From assembly GCF_023734775.1 (NCBI RefSeq), contig NZ_AP025733.1:124001-188000 (forward strand): a stretch of DNA of 64,000 nt. The letters are read 5' to 3'. This stretch comes from Nostoc cf. commune SO-36. Lineage in GTDB: Bacteria > Cyanobacteriota > Cyanobacteriia > Cyanobacteriales > Nostocaceae. A model generated the notes under the pieces. The model did no database searches and was not told the origin of the DNA. It saw nothing but the letters and a program-made list of their open reading frames with translations. The translations under genes and the position numbers were made by a program. Shown one piece after another: positions 1 to 8,614 of the stretch; position 1 is the first letter of the stretch, and the number at the start of each line of letters is the position of its first letter.

Positions 1-135
1 GGAATTGAATTGTGCAATTGCAATAGATGGTAATGGCACAACATAAAGTCTGTCAATAAAATCGAAAATCATCAGAGCAACAAAGCTCATCACAATAACT
101 TCAATAGCTTGGGTAAGCAGAGATTGAATATCCAT
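1..135 (-). CDS. Small hydrophobic protein, 3' end outside the window
   Basis: An open frame starts at the ATG at 133-135 and runs off the left edge after 45 codons. The visible protein starts MDIQSLLTQAIEVIVMSF and has a hydrophobic stretch (about residues 10-24), so a membrane-associated segment is likely. A good ribosome site (GGAG) lies about 10 bases upstream of the ATG. No family is recognised from this N-terminus. The gene is read in the same direction as the frameshifted remnant to its right. Confidence 0.5.
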   Translation of the reverse strand, partial: MDIQSLLTQAIEVIVMSFVALMIFDFIDRLYVVPLPSIAIAQFNS

Positions 136-223
136 TGTATTTCTCCAAAATCTTTAATGTTCACAAAGGTCACGCGAAGCGCTAACAGTCTCGTAATCAA
201 GTAACAGACGCATACAAGAAGTT

Positions 224-562
224 TTAAAAAGGAATATGAATTTCTTCATCCTCAAAGAAATTCATCGAGAGACTAAGGTTTGAAGGGCTACTTAAGTCTC
301 GGACTATTTTGTAATTAGCTTCATGCCAAGAAGTATCACTTAAATGTTTTATTTAGCCATTCTTCTAAGTGACTTTGCAGTTCGGAATTATTCGCAATCA
401 ACTCTTTTTCTTCAATTGTCCAAACTCTTTGAATCGTGTCAGAAACAGCTTCAAAAATGGAGTCTTCCAATTGTTTCGGATTCATTTGGATCTATTAGTT
501 CAATAACTTTCACTCTCTTTCTCGCAAAGCGATTGCCCAGAAACTTGTGTAAAATATGCTAA
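224..562 (-). pseudogene. Frameshifted remnant of a small unknown protein
   Basis: Three leftward frames carry protein-like sequence that joins end to end if two single-base shifts are allowed. The first (about 487-558) reads KFLGNRFARKRVKVIELI and on to DPNES. The second (336-485) gives a 49-residue acidic helical stretch starting MNPKQLEDSIFEAVSDTIQR and ending EEWLNKTFK. The third (224 to about 353) starts near HLSDTSWHEANYKIVRDL and ends NFFEDEEIHIPF. Amino-acid composition is gene-like in all three, with no single long frame. Either this is a decayed gene, or 336-485 is a real small gene with remnants on both sides. Family not recognised. Confidence 0.45.
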
Positions 563-1335
563 ACACACGGGTACAACTTGAGCCAATGCTCGATTACGTT
601 AGTGCAGCAATGGCATTTTATATCACAATGCTTCCAGTGCAGGAGTGGATATTGGAATTCCGCCTGGGTTATCTCGGTCGCTACTGGAGTTTGATAAGTG
701 TTGCTGGCTTATTAATCGGGTTTTTGCTCTGTGCGCTGATATTTGTGCCACTGATCATTAATATGACGCTAGATCCATTTAGATATCCAGATCATTTGGT
801 TATGAGTGCGATCGCTGCGGTGATTTTTGGTGCAATACTCTGGCTAGGACAGTGGCTGGTACTGCGACAGACTGAGATCACACCCAGGATTTTCGCTCTT
901 ATCAACACAGTAGTTGGAATTTTTGTCTATTCTTTGCTGGTGTGGCTGAATCAAAAAAGTTTGGAGTGGAGTGGTGGCCCTATCCGAGGCTGGAAAACTG
1001 GACTCATTTTTCTAGTCGGTGGTACAGTTACTGGAGCCGCAACGGGCAAAGCTTTAGATTTCTACTGTTGGCGAATCGAGCAGCGATTAATCAGAATTGA
1101 GAAAGAAAGGGTAGATCAAGAAACCCAAGAACGAGAAAGGCTGGAGAGAGAAAAGTTTGAAAAGGAAAAGTTAGAGCAAGAAATCCTAGAAGCAGAGATG
1201 GCAGAGCGGAAAAGAATACAGAGGGAAGCGGCTCAAGAAGAAGAACGTTTGTGGTACGAACAACACGGGAAAGACTATGCAGATTACGCAGATTATGAAG
1301 AGGAAGATGAAGAGGATGAAGGTGAGGAAGATTGA
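556..1335 (+). CDS. Membrane protein with a charged coiled-coil tail
   Basis: 259 residues. About residues 45-70, 85-105, 115-135 and 150-170 are hydrophobic and look like four membrane segments. The C-terminal third (about 175-259) is almost purely charged (runs of ERERLEREKFEKEKLEQE type) and ends in a very acidic tail rich in Glu, Asp and Tyr, typical of a cytoplasmic coiled coil. The start at 556 has no clear ribosome site; the in-frame ATG at 586, preceded by GAG, is an equally good choice. No known family is recognised. It is separated from the leftward gene at 1465 by about 130 bases without a gene. Confidence 0.7.
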   Translation: MLNTRVQLEPMLDYVSAAMAFYITMLPVQEWILEFRLGYLGRYWSLISVAGLLIGFLLCALIFVPLIINMTLDPFRYPDHLVMSAIAAVIFGAILWLGQWLVLRQTEITPRIFALINTVVGIFVYSLLVWLNQKSLEWSGGPIRGWKTGLIFLVGGTVTGAATGKALDFYCWRIEQRLIRIEKERVDQETQERERLEREKFEKEKLEQEILEAEMAERKRIQREAAQEEERLWYEQHGKDYADYADYEEEDEEDEGEED

Positions 1336-1464
1336 AGAATACTTTAGAAGTAAGAATGGGCTACATTGCGATCTCGGTATTCTTGCTTTTGGCGAAAATA
1401 TGAGCAATCCTTTATTTTTTGTATAAGTAATTCTGTGATAGTTATCGGTGCAGAATGTGGGTTA

Positions 1465-1875
1465 TTAATTCTGTCCTCTCCCAATTATTTCAATCAACCT
1501 TAAATTGATCGCTTCTAAGCTGTTTAAAGCTGCGTTAGTAGTGCGTTGATGCCCTATAAAATCACGTCTATGTTCTGACAAAGTACGTTGATGTTCTGCA
1601 AAACTACGCTGAAATTCGTTGAAATTAGCTTGCATGAGTTGCTGATTTTCTTGTAGTTGTAAAACCACATCATCAAACACAGCACTCCGAGCTAAAACAC
1701 GATTTATATCACTAGTTAATTCCTGCACAGTAGCGTTTGTTTCTCTTACCGCTTCCTGGGTAGCTCGTATTTCTTGCTGCGTTTGTCGCATCTGTTCTTG
1801 TGTTTGCAATTGACTACGGGTAAGTTCTGCTAGTAGCGCTCTCATCTCATCGTTACTGTTGTTTGTGTCGGTCAT
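1465..1875 (-). CDS. Coiled-coil hypothetical protein
   Basis: 136 residues, almost entirely Gln/Glu/Arg/Thr-rich heptad sequence with repeated QTQ/ATQEAVRETN patterns, predicted to form a long coiled coil. It has no Cys, no membrane segment and no catalytic motif. Small proteins of this type are common and often multicopy in Nostocales, where their function is unknown. The ATG at 1873-1875 is the only sensible start. The gene lies alone, with a tandem heptamer repeat 40 bases upstream. Confidence 0.7.
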   Translation of the reverse strand: MTDTNNSNDEMRALLAELTRSQLQTQEQMRQTQQEIRATQEAVRETNATVQELTSDINRVLARSAVFDDVVLQLQENQQLMQANFNEFQRSFAEHQRTLSEHRRDFIGHQRTTNAALNSLEAINLRLIEIIGRGQN

Positions 1876-1916
1876 ATAGGAATCCGGTTTGATTACTGAA
1901 ATTATTTGCGTAGGCT

Positions 1917-1946
1917 GGGAGTGGGGAGTAGGGAGTGGGGAGTAGG
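1917..1946. repeat. Short tandem GGGGAGTA-type repeats
   Basis: Alternating GGGAGTG and GGGAGTA heptamers, four units, upstream of the coiled-coil gene. Short tandemly repeated heptamers of this sort are typical intergenic repeats of heterocystous cyanobacteria. Confidence 0.8.
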
Positions 1947-2094
1947 AAAAAAGACTTTTTGAGTGTACGGAGTTTTTTCAAAAATCAAATATGAGTCCTA
2001 TAGTTTCCACTTACTTTTTGATTATTAATATTATTTAGTATAATTCGTTAATCAAATTTTCTTATCTGGAATTTTTGGCGTTCAGTTTTAATAA

Positions 2095-2322
2095 TTAAGA
2101 CTCTTTCAGATTATTTAGTCTGATTAATCCCTCAATTCTATTTTTCAGAATGTTTAATTCGGTTTGGGAAGTATCGCATTCCTTATCAATACCCAAACCA
2201 AGAAAACATCTCAGGGCTTTATTAATTATGTCTGATTCAGATATATCTAACTCGGTTGCCTTATCTTTTAAAGCCTTGATGATATCATCAGAGGTTCTAA
2301 AAGTTTTAGGTTGCAATGCCAT
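2095..2322 (-). CDS. Small ribbon-helix-helix-like protein
   Basis: 75 residues from the ATG at 2320-2322 (an upstream extension to 2364 is possible but has no better ribosome site). The N-terminus, MALQPKTFRTSDDIIKAL, followed by a helical stretch DISESDIINKALRCFLGLG, has the strand-helix-helix layout of CopG/MetJ-type ribbon-helix-helix DNA-binding proteins. Such proteins serve as plasmid copy-number repressors or antitoxins. The short acidic C-terminal tail could bind a partner, but no toxin-like gene is next to it. The assignment rests on pattern alone. Confidence 0.5.
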   Translation of the reverse strand: MALQPKTFRTSDDIIKALKDKATELDISESDIINKALRCFLGLGIDKECDTSQTELNILKNRIEGLIRLNNLKES

Positions 2323-2364
2323 TTGAAAAAAAATCTTTATAGTTACTACTTGGCACTGTAACAC

Positions 2365-2727
2365 AAAAGCGAATACATTCGTAAGCGCTAAATTAATTAC
2401 TCAATTGCTCCCGCTCCCAAGAGTCCCAACATCACACCATCCACTCCGTCCACTGGGGCGCATCTGTCACCAGTTGAGCAAATTTTTGAGGGTAAGTATC
2501 CTCAATGACTCCGATTTTAACGATGACTGGGGGTGGGAGGTCGAACTCGACCGCGCTCCCGAATGGAAGGACAAAAGACTAATATTTACAAGTGACTTAA
2601 ACTGTAATAGTTAGAGTTTTTTCGATTTGTAATAGTTTAAAGATAAGTATCGTATTTTACACAAACATAAATAGACATCGTATGATTTTTGTAGGTGAAA
2701 AGTAGAGTTTTTGAGGAGGATAATGTA
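2365..2727. other. Gene-less stretch before the lipoxygenase gene
   Basis: No convincing gene is seen. A 69-codon rightward frame at 2405-2614 has low-complexity Pro/Thr content at its start and no ribosome site. The sequence just before the lipoxygenase start is AT-rich and may hold its promoter. Confidence 0.4.
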
Positions 2728-4569
2728 ATGCGCTTACCGACTCGACAGCAAAGACACCAACAATTAATAGAGCAATACGTCATATCGCGCCGTACTATGC
2801 TCGCGCTGTTAGGTTTAGCCTGTACCCCTGGTTTGGAAAACTTAATCCGAAGCGATACTCAACCTTCAAAGCCAAGCCCTCCTGGTAATGGGCAGATCCC
2901 GACTTTACCGCAGTATGATCAACTGACGACTCAGCAAGAGCGTCAACAGCAGTTAGAACAAACACGTCAACAATATCAGATCGCATTGCGGCTACCGACT
3001 GCTGTTCGTGTGGCAACTTTACCTGCTCAAGAGGTTTTTTCTGAAGGATATAACAAGAATCGTGCAAGTTTATCAGAAAAAATAGCAGCAAATCAACAAG
3101 CATTTTTCAAGAATCCACAGTCATTTCTCAGACTGGAAGACTATGCTGCGGTTTTTCCAGTATTGCCTTTACCAGATATTGCCAAGATATTCCGAAGTGA
3201 TGCCAAATTCACGCAACAGAGGCAATCTGGCCCCAATCCAATGGAATTAACCAACGTCTTGGCACTGAATTATAGCCTGACTCAAAAACTCTCAGTAACG
3301 GATGAGATTTTTCAAACTGTGCTCAGAAGGGGAGAAAGAAGAGGGTACGTTAGGGAAACTCTTAAAAGTGCCATTCAAAATGGCAATCTCTTTGTTGCCG
3401 ATTATGCGTTACTTGATAGTGACACTGTTACCCCAAAAGAAAATCGATTTCTCACCGCCCCAATCGCACTCTATTATGCTGATGGCAACCGTAGGGATTC
3501 GCGTTTAATCCCTATCGCCATCCAACTAGGACAAGTGCCTGGAATAAGTCTGCTTTTGACACCGATGGATGGAGTGGACTGGACTTTGGCGAAACTGATC
3601 GCTCAGATGGCTGATTTTTATGTGCATGAGTTAGTACGTCACTTAGGGCAGACCCATCTTGTTTTAGAACCAATTGCTTTGGCTACTGTTCGTGAACTAG
3701 CCGCTCGGCATCCTGTGAATGTGCTACTAAAACCCCATTTTGAGTTCACAATGGCAATCAATGCTTTGGCAGATCAAGTACTGATTAATCCTGGGGGATT
3801 TGTGGATATCATTTGGGGAGGTACGCTGGAAAGCTCACTGAAACTGGCCAATCAAGGTGTAAGCCAAGTTTTTCACAACTTTAGTGACTTTGCACTGCCA
3901 ACGAATCTACGCCAGCGTGGTGTGGATGAGCGTTCTGTATTACGAGATTTTCCCTATCGTGATGACGGATTGCTAGTTTGGAAAGCTTTAGAAGAATATG
4001 TTAGTCAATATGTGGGAATTTATTATAAATCTAACCGAGATGTGCGGGAAGATTTTGAACTGCAAAATTGGATAAAAGCTTTACAAAAGCCCATTAGTGA
4101 ACAAGGTTTTGGTGTTGTTTCTCTGCCACGCTATTTAACCAAGCGCGATCAGTTGATTGATTTACTAACACAAATAATTTTTACTGCCGGGCCACAGCAC
4201 TCAGCTATTGGTTGGATTCAATACCAATACATGGCTTTTATTCCTAATATGCCTGGAGCAATTTATCAGCCTATTCCCACAAGTAAAGGAATCATACGGG
4301 AAGAGAACTTAACTAGTTTCCTCCCTGGTGTTCAGACAACTTTTGCTCAGACCAACCTCATGGCATCAGTTGGTACTAAGCAAGATCCCAAAGCATTTAC
4401 AGATTTTGGCGTTAATAATTTTCAAGATTGGCGAGCTATTAATGTTCTTAAAGGCTTGCAAGACCGTCTCCAAGGTTTAGAAACAGTTATCGAACAACGC
4501 AATAAACGTCGAATTGAATGTTACTCGGCTTTTCTGCCCTCTCGGATGGCTAACAGTACAAGTGGTTAA
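2728..4569 (+). CDS. Lipoxygenase family protein with altered iron-site residues
   Basis: 613 residues from the ATG at 2728, chosen because GAGGAGG lies 8-9 bases upstream. The first 45 residues include SRRTMLALLGLA, resembling a twin-arginine export signal. The lipoxygenase core is clear: HELVRHLGQTH (His300 to His310) followed by EPIALATVRELAARHP and LLKPHF matches the family iron-binding helix, with His305 and His310 as the first two ligands. His491 in QHSAIGW fits the third ligand. Lipoxygenases dioxygenate polyunsaturated fatty acids to hydroperoxides. Two other expected ligands differ: the Asn four residues after the third His is Gly495, and the C-terminal Ile is Gly613 (the protein ends NSTSG). 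The 3' end overlaps the convergent replication gene by 93 bases, so the tail may have been changed by a rearrangement. Confidence 0.85.
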   Translation: MRLPTRQQRHQQLIEQYVISRRTMLALLGLACTPGLENLIRSDTQPSKPSPPGNGQIPTLPQYDQLTTQQERQQQLEQTRQQYQIALRLPTAVRVATLPAQEVFSEGYNKNRASLSEKIAANQQAFFKNPQSFLRLEDYAAVFPVLPLPDIAKIFRSDAKFTQQRQSGPNPMELTNVLALNYSLTQKLSVTDEIFQTVLRRGERRGYVRETLKSAIQNGNLFVADYALLDSDTVTPKENRFLTAPIALYYADGNRRDSRLIPIAIQLGQVPGISLLLTPMDGVDWTLAKLIAQMADFYVHELVRHLGQTHLVLEPIALATVRELAARHPVNVLLKPHFEFTMAINALADQVLINPGGFVDIIWGGTLESSLKLANQGVSQVFHNFSDFALPTNLRQRGVDERSVLRDFPYRDDGLLVWKALEEYVSQYVGIYYKSNRDVREDFELQNWIKALQKPISEQGFGVVSLPRYLTKRDQLIDLLTQIIFTAGPQHSAIGWIQYQYMAFIPNMPGAIYQPIPTSKGIIREENLTSFLPGVQTTFAQTNLMASVGTKQDPKAFTDFGVNNFQDWRAINVLKGLQDRLQGLETVIEQRNKRRIECYSAFLPSRMANSTSG

Positions 4570-7086
4570 CTTGGCATCATGTTTTGTCAGAAACTCCCAC
4601 CCCAGCGTCAAATAGTAGTGCATCCGCAGTTGAGGATACCAGCCGTCGTCATCTTTCTCGACAAGCTCAGGCGTAACATCAACTTCGTAGCGACGGGACA
4701 ATTCCGCCTTGCGCTGCTGATGTCGTTCGGTTTTTGTTTTCGCCCGTTTGTCTTGCAACTTCTTGAGTTCAACGCCAGAGAGTTCATCAGAAGAAGCGAT
4801 CGCCTGACATTCCGCAGCGTACAATTCAACAGATGCCGCTTTAACCGACTCGATTACAGCCTCACTTTCATCATCATCAACATCCGAGGCATCAATAATG
4901 GTGTAACCATCTTCGACCAAACCCGCAAGCACAGATTCTCTATAGCGCCGCATCTCCACGTTAATCACAGAGCCACGTTTCCCCCATGTCTGTAGGGATT
5001 CGGGCTGAAAATTCTGGTCAACATAGCTGTAATCGTCATTGTCCGCCGCCGACAACAGCACAATGTTCGCTTGTGTTGCAACGTGTTGGCTCCTCAACAA
5101 TCCTCCGATGGATGTGGAGCCATTGCCCACAACCGACATCCCCCATTCTCTCACCCAAATGTGGCGGTCAACTGTTTCCCTAACCCGTGCCAACATTTGC
5201 CGCACGGAGTTAACCGGCTGCACTCCCTGGAAAATCCCCCAAACACCATCAAAATGCCCTCGAATGTCGATGCTGACTCCAGTTTCAAGACTTGGGGAAG
5301 CGATAACCAAATCATACTGAGTCAGAATCTCGTTCAAGTGAGCGATACAGCCAAACGCCGCATGAGAGGGGTCAGCAACAGATTCGCTGTCTATTCGCAG
5401 GATTCGTAATTCTGGGTATTTGCGACGAAAACGCTCTTCAAGTGCTTGGGTTCCCCACTTAGACTTAGCCTTTTGAGCAGAACAGCACAATAGATGATGT
5501 CCAATTTTAGCAATGGCTTTGTCCAGTGCTGCGATAAGATTCTTCGGGTTACTGCCAGAGTAGTTGTAACAGTTTCCGGCTACGTGCCGATAATTGTTGA
5601 CGATAACGAAGGGATTAACTCGATATTCACCAGCGAGTGATAAAACATACTTCACATCTGTGTCAGAAACATCGGCACTAGACAGATAAATTTTTCCCTG
5701 ACTGCTGCACAAAACATTCTGTACCAGTTGTTTGAGGTTTTTTAGAACGGACACCCGACGTTTTTGCACTTCCGTACCAGAGTTGAGCAAATGCCAGAAT
5801 ACTTGGTCGCACTCGTCAATAATTATGACATCATTCGCCCAGTCATTGGGGTTGAATCGCGCCTGACTTTCTTGATGTAGTGAATCAACACACACCCCAT
5901 ATCCCAACAATGTGCCTGTTTCATTTGTGCGGACTTCGGTAACATAGTTAACACCAAAGCGATTACACAGTGCCTCCCCTAATTGGATGCGATGGGTGAT
6001 AATTAATACCCGTCTCTCTTGGTCGTGTGCTTTCGCCACCTCCGTTGCAAGCCATTCGGTTTTACCAGTACCTTTGGGAGCCTTGAGGATAATCAGTTTT
6101 TCACCTTGGGGTACGAGAAGCTGGCCCAAGAATCTTTGATTGAGTGCGTAGGCGTAGCCCGTCGCAGACATCGCTGGCGGGTAAGTCAGTAGAGTAAACA
6201 GCTTAATCTCCCACAACTCCAGTGCAACGGCAGTGTTGTAGAGTGCATCAAATGCCGGTTGACCCTTGGCGACGATAAAATCATCAACCCCTTTCTCTGC
6301 CCCTAGCGGTAAATCAATCACTCGCAGCGAACAGCCCTCATTTACCAGCAACCGTCCCATACGACTGATAGCGGTTCTGACCCGTTGTACAGTTTCAGGT
6401 TTGTTGTCCTGGTCGAAGCAAATGTTAACCTGTCTCCCTTGTGTTGCAAAATGTTTCAAGTCGGGAATCAGAGAGGGCTTACCAATAGCGTTACCGTACT
6501 CATCATGGGGTGTGCGGTATCCTGCGTTAACACCGGGGATAGCGATCGCAGCATAACCGGCAGTTAGTAACGCCCCCGCTTTTTTGACCCCTTCGACAAT
6601 TGTGACAGGGACATTATTCTTCCAAACCCAATACCAGAAACCGCCAGGGTGTTGCAAGTCAGATTCTGTGATGGGGATACCAGAGCGATTTGAGACTTTT
6701 ACCCAAATGCGATTCGGGACTAAAAGGAAGAAGGCGCGCGTCTCTTCTCTGTATGGGTGTTCGTATTTGATGAACTTGTGGATCTTCTGGCGGTCGCGTC
6801 TAGGGTGGTCGGGTTTGAAACAGCCCCACATCATTGAGACGTAGTTGTTGAGGGGGTCAACGCCACTGCACCACCAGCCGCCGAGTTCAATGTGCTGGTA
6901 CTTTTTCAAATCGCGATCGCGCAATCGTCCATCGTTGCGGCGGGAGATTTTAGGACTGTAAAGCAGATATTCGTAGGGCAAAGTCCCAGACAGCGATTGC
7001 ACATTCAAGTAAAAGATTTCTTCGTCAACTCCACTGTTGAGCCATTCCTGTAAATGTGTTGCAAGAGAATCAGTTTGGAAATTCAT
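4477..7086 (-). CDS. CyRepA1-type plasmid replication protein (Toprim plus helicase domains), probably C-terminally truncated
   Basis: 869 residues from the ATG at 7084-7086, preceded by GGAGGGG with 3-bp spacing (longer TTG start at 7110 rejected). The N-terminal half has a DUF3854/Toprim-like region: TIVEGVKKAGALL followed by the acidic pair in NICFDQDNK. The second half has a superfamily-2-like ATPase with Walker A KAPKGTGKT, a DECD box (IIIDECDQVF) and a late motif GVSIDIRGHFDG...QMLARVR. This layout is that of the CyRepA1 replication proteins of large cyanobacterial plasmids. A dispersed repeat at 6146-6175 is read in frame. The last 27 or so residues are antisense to the lipoxygenase 3' end and do not look like family sequence, so the original C-terminus is probably lost. 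Confidence 0.8.
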   Translation of the reverse strand: MNFQTDSLATHLQEWLNSGVDEEIFYLNVQSLSGTLPYEYLLYSPKISRRNDGRLRDRDLKKYQHIELGGWWCSGVDPLNNYVSMMWGCFKPDHPRRDRQKIHKFIKYEHPYREETRAFFLLVPNRIWVKVSNRSGIPITESDLQHPGGFWYWVWKNNVPVTIVEGVKKAGALLTAGYAAIAIPGVNAGYRTPHDEYGNAIGKPSLIPDLKHFATQGRQVNICFDQDNKPETVQRVRTAISRMGRLLVNEGCSLRVIDLPLGAEKGVDDFIVAKGQPAFDALYNTAVALELWEIKLFTLLTYPPAMSATGYAYALNQRFLGQLLVPQGEKLIILKAPKGTGKTEWLATEVAKAHDQERRVLIITHRIQLGEALCNRFGVNYVTEVRTNETGTLLGYGVCVDSLHQESQARFNPNDWANDVIIIDECDQVFWHLLNSGTEVQKRRVSVLKNLKQLVQNVLCSSQGKIYLSSADVSDTDVKYVLSLAGEYRVNPFVIVNNYRHVAGNCYNYSGSNPKNLIAALDKAIAKIGHHLLCCSAQKAKSKWGTQALEERFRRKYPELRILRIDSESVADPSHAAFGCIAHLNEILTQYDLVIASPSLETGVSIDIRGHFDGVWGIFQGVQPVNSVRQMLARVRETVDRHIWVREWGMSVVGNGSTSIGGLLRSQHVATQANIVLLSAADNDDYSYVDQNFQPESLQTWGKRGSVINVEMRRYRESVLAGLVEDGYTIIDASDVDDDESEAVIESVKAASVELYAAECQAIASSDELSGVELKKLQDKRAKTKTERHQQRKAELSRRYEVDVTPELVEKDDDGWYPQLRMHYYLTLGWEFLTKHDAKLTTCTVSHPRGQKSRVTFNSTFIALFDNCF
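6146..6175 (-). repeat. Dispersed 30-bp repeat lying in frame inside the CyRepA1-type gene
   Basis: Read leftward it begins AGCGATGTCTGCGACGGGCT and ends CTACGCCTACGC, differing at about three positions from the intergenic copy at 13400-13429. It is translated as AMSATGYAYA within the replication protein. Confidence 0.8.
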
Positions 7087-7191
7087 ATCCCCTCCAATAT
7101 TTTTAAGCAAAGCAAAGCTTGGGGTATTGAGCTATACCGCCTTTGCTGTTAGTTACGCAGCTACGGGTTAAAAAACCGTCGTTTTCAGTTC

Positions 7192-7243
7192 AGCAATCAA
7201 CAGGACTTGTATTGGTAGTTGTTTTTTCGTCCTGTTGACTGCT
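7192..7243. promoter_or_regulatory. Inverted repeat upstream of the replication gene
   Basis: AGCAATCAACAGGAC (7192-7206) and GTCCTGTTGACTGCT (7229-7243) pair at 14 of 15 positions around a 22-base loop, followed by TTTTT on the plus strand. It sits between the AlkB remnant and the replication gene. It could be a rightward terminator or a control element for replication gene expression. Confidence 0.5.
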
Positions 7244-7313
7244 TTTTGAGCGGACTAAATAGTACAAACAAACTAATAAGCTGTCATTCTACATGATCTG
7301 GCCCAAGCCAGAA

Positions 7314-7592
7314 TCATCTCCTTTCCCCGGTGTGCGGTCGGAAGGTAAGATTAATACGTGTGCTAACAACTTTGTTGGTTTTGGGAACCTGATGCAGATG
7401 AGTAGACTGACAGCCAGGATGCATCACAAGTAAACTCCCGTGTTCGAGCCAGAAGTCAGTAGGTTTGCCATTTCTCGGTTTGATTTGAAACTTGCGGCAT
7501 GACCCCAGGCTGACTGATGCGATGGCAGGGTTAGATCCCATTGATGCTTCGTTGTCTGTGTGCCAGCCGATGCTGTCCTGTCCACTGCTCAA
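7314..7592 (-). pseudogene. C-terminal fragment of an AlkB-type 2-oxoglutarate/Fe(II) dioxygenase
   Basis: The frame encodes the C-terminal half of an AlkB-family DNA/RNA dealkylase: GQDSIGWHTDNE carries the HxD iron ligands, HLHQVPK the distal His, and RINLTFR the 2-oxoglutarate-binding arginines. The N-terminal nucleotide-recognition lid, normally about 100 residues, is absent. The frame instead begins within the 3' end of the preceding leftward gene (7531-8112), which is read in a different frame through the same bases. A deletion or recombination near 7580-7590 probably joined the two. Without its N-terminus it is unlikely to be active. Confidence 0.8.
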
Positions 7593-8112
7593 CAGCTTTG
7601 AGTCTCGCCAAGATTTGAGTTTGTTGCTGTTGTTGCTCCAGTAAATATTGTTCTTGCTGTGCCATCTGTTGTGCTAGAGCAGCGAGTAACTGTATTTGTG
7701 TCATTGCTGTTTCGGAAGGATTGGCGGGTTTAGTCCAGCCCAATTTGTCCTGAATCCATGCCCGAATGCCGATGGTGTTGAATGAACGGCATACCAATCT
7801 GGCTTGCTTAGTGCAGTATCGCCCAGCTTCGTAAGCGTAGTACTCTAGGATGATTGCGATCGCAACATCTGGGATACCATTAGTTCTCCATTCGTTCAGG
7901 TCGATTGCTTTAAACCCTTGCAGCATAAGCTCTTTAGCTAGTTTTGAAGGTACTAGGTCGGCGCTTGATTTTAAAGCTTTCCTGATAGATTCGTCATCAA
8001 CTCCAGCTAGTCGTGCAGTGGCTTTGATACTGGCTTTACCATGACCATTGGAGTCTACTTCAATCTCTTGAGATATTTGTTCGATAATTTCGGCGATTTC
8101 AATTTGTGACAT
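7531..8112 (-). CDS. Plasmid/phage-type hypothetical protein, C-terminus replaced
   Basis: 193 residues. The central part (ARLAGVDDESIRKALKSS...IPDVAIAIILEYYAYEAGR...SFNTIGIRAWIQDKLGW) has the look of a DNA-associated accessory protein often found on cyanobacterial plasmids and prophages, with a helix-turn-helix-like start. About residues 145-175 form a Gln-rich coiled coil. The final 16-20 residues are read from AlkB-like DNA in another frame, so the natural C-terminus is lost. It is the last member of the leftward gene run starting at 11621. Function unknown. Confidence 0.65.
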   Translation of the reverse strand: MSQIEIAEIIEQISQEIEVDSNGHGKASIKATARLAGVDDESIRKALKSSADLVPSKLAKELMLQGFKAIDLNEWRTNGIPDVAIAIILEYYAYEAGRYCTKQARLVCRSFNTIGIRAWIQDKLGWTKPANPSETAMTQIQLLAALAQQMAQQEQYLLEQQQQQTQILARLKAVEQWTGQHRLAHRQRSINGI

Positions 8113-8155
8113 AACTTTAATTGGGTGATAATTTTTGTTGTGTGATTAGAGAGAA

Positions 8156-8614
8156 TTAAACATTTACCCGCAGCAAACTTTTTTCACCAACCAGTGAGAA
8201 ACGATTCGATATAGTCGGTGTCTTAATTAACGTTGGCGACATCAATTCAACAAGGTAAAACCAAGAATTATGCACCAGCGCAATCCCTAAAATCAGCCGT
8301 TGCTTTGTTCCCTTGTCGTGAGAACAGAGGATCACTCTTTCACCCAGAACAAAAGCAGGTTTTTGCACAGTGATGATTTCTAACTCTCCAGTCCCAATGA
8401 TTTGGTTTTGTGTGGCATGGAGGATTTCTTTTCCGCAATCAATTGAATAAATCCAACATTCGTGTTTCCATTGCATACCGCAACAGTAGCCGAACGTTCT
8501 CGTGGTTCGTAAGAAAACTCTCTCCAGTAAATTAACTGCAACAGATGGGATTGTTTGTCCCCAAGGTGGGGAGAGATACCAGCTTGTTTGAAGTGCGTTA
8601 ATGTGGTCAATCAT
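8156..8614 (-). CDS. Hypothetical protein of the leftward operon
   Basis: 152 residues from the ATG at 8612-8614, preceded by GGGAG with good spacing. The start overlaps the stop of the upstream gene by 8 bases, which suggests translational coupling. The protein is rich in aromatic residues (WYLSPPWGQT, WKHECWIYSIDCGKE, NSWFYLVEL) and looks like a small beta-barrel or SH3-like fold, without a recognised motif. The family is not identified. Confidence 0.65.
   Translation of the reverse strand: MIDHINALQTSWYLSPPWGQTIPSVAVNLLERVFLRTTRTFGYCCGMQWKHECWIYSIDCGKEILHATQNQIIGTGELEIITVQKPAFVLGERVILCSHDKGTKQRLILGIALVHNSWFYLVELMSPTLIKTPTISNRFSLVGEKSLLRVNV

Noticed and set aside
2500..2580. tRNA-like segment around TCGAACTCGACC
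   Set aside because: No acceptor, D or anticodon arms can be formed around it.
2405..2614. 69-codon rightward frame
   Set aside because: No ribosome site, odd Pro/Ser-rich start, no family resemblance.
8380..8610. 76-codon leftward frame
   Set aside because: It lies wholly inside the gene at 8156-8614 in another frame, and the latter has the better ribosome site and coupling.
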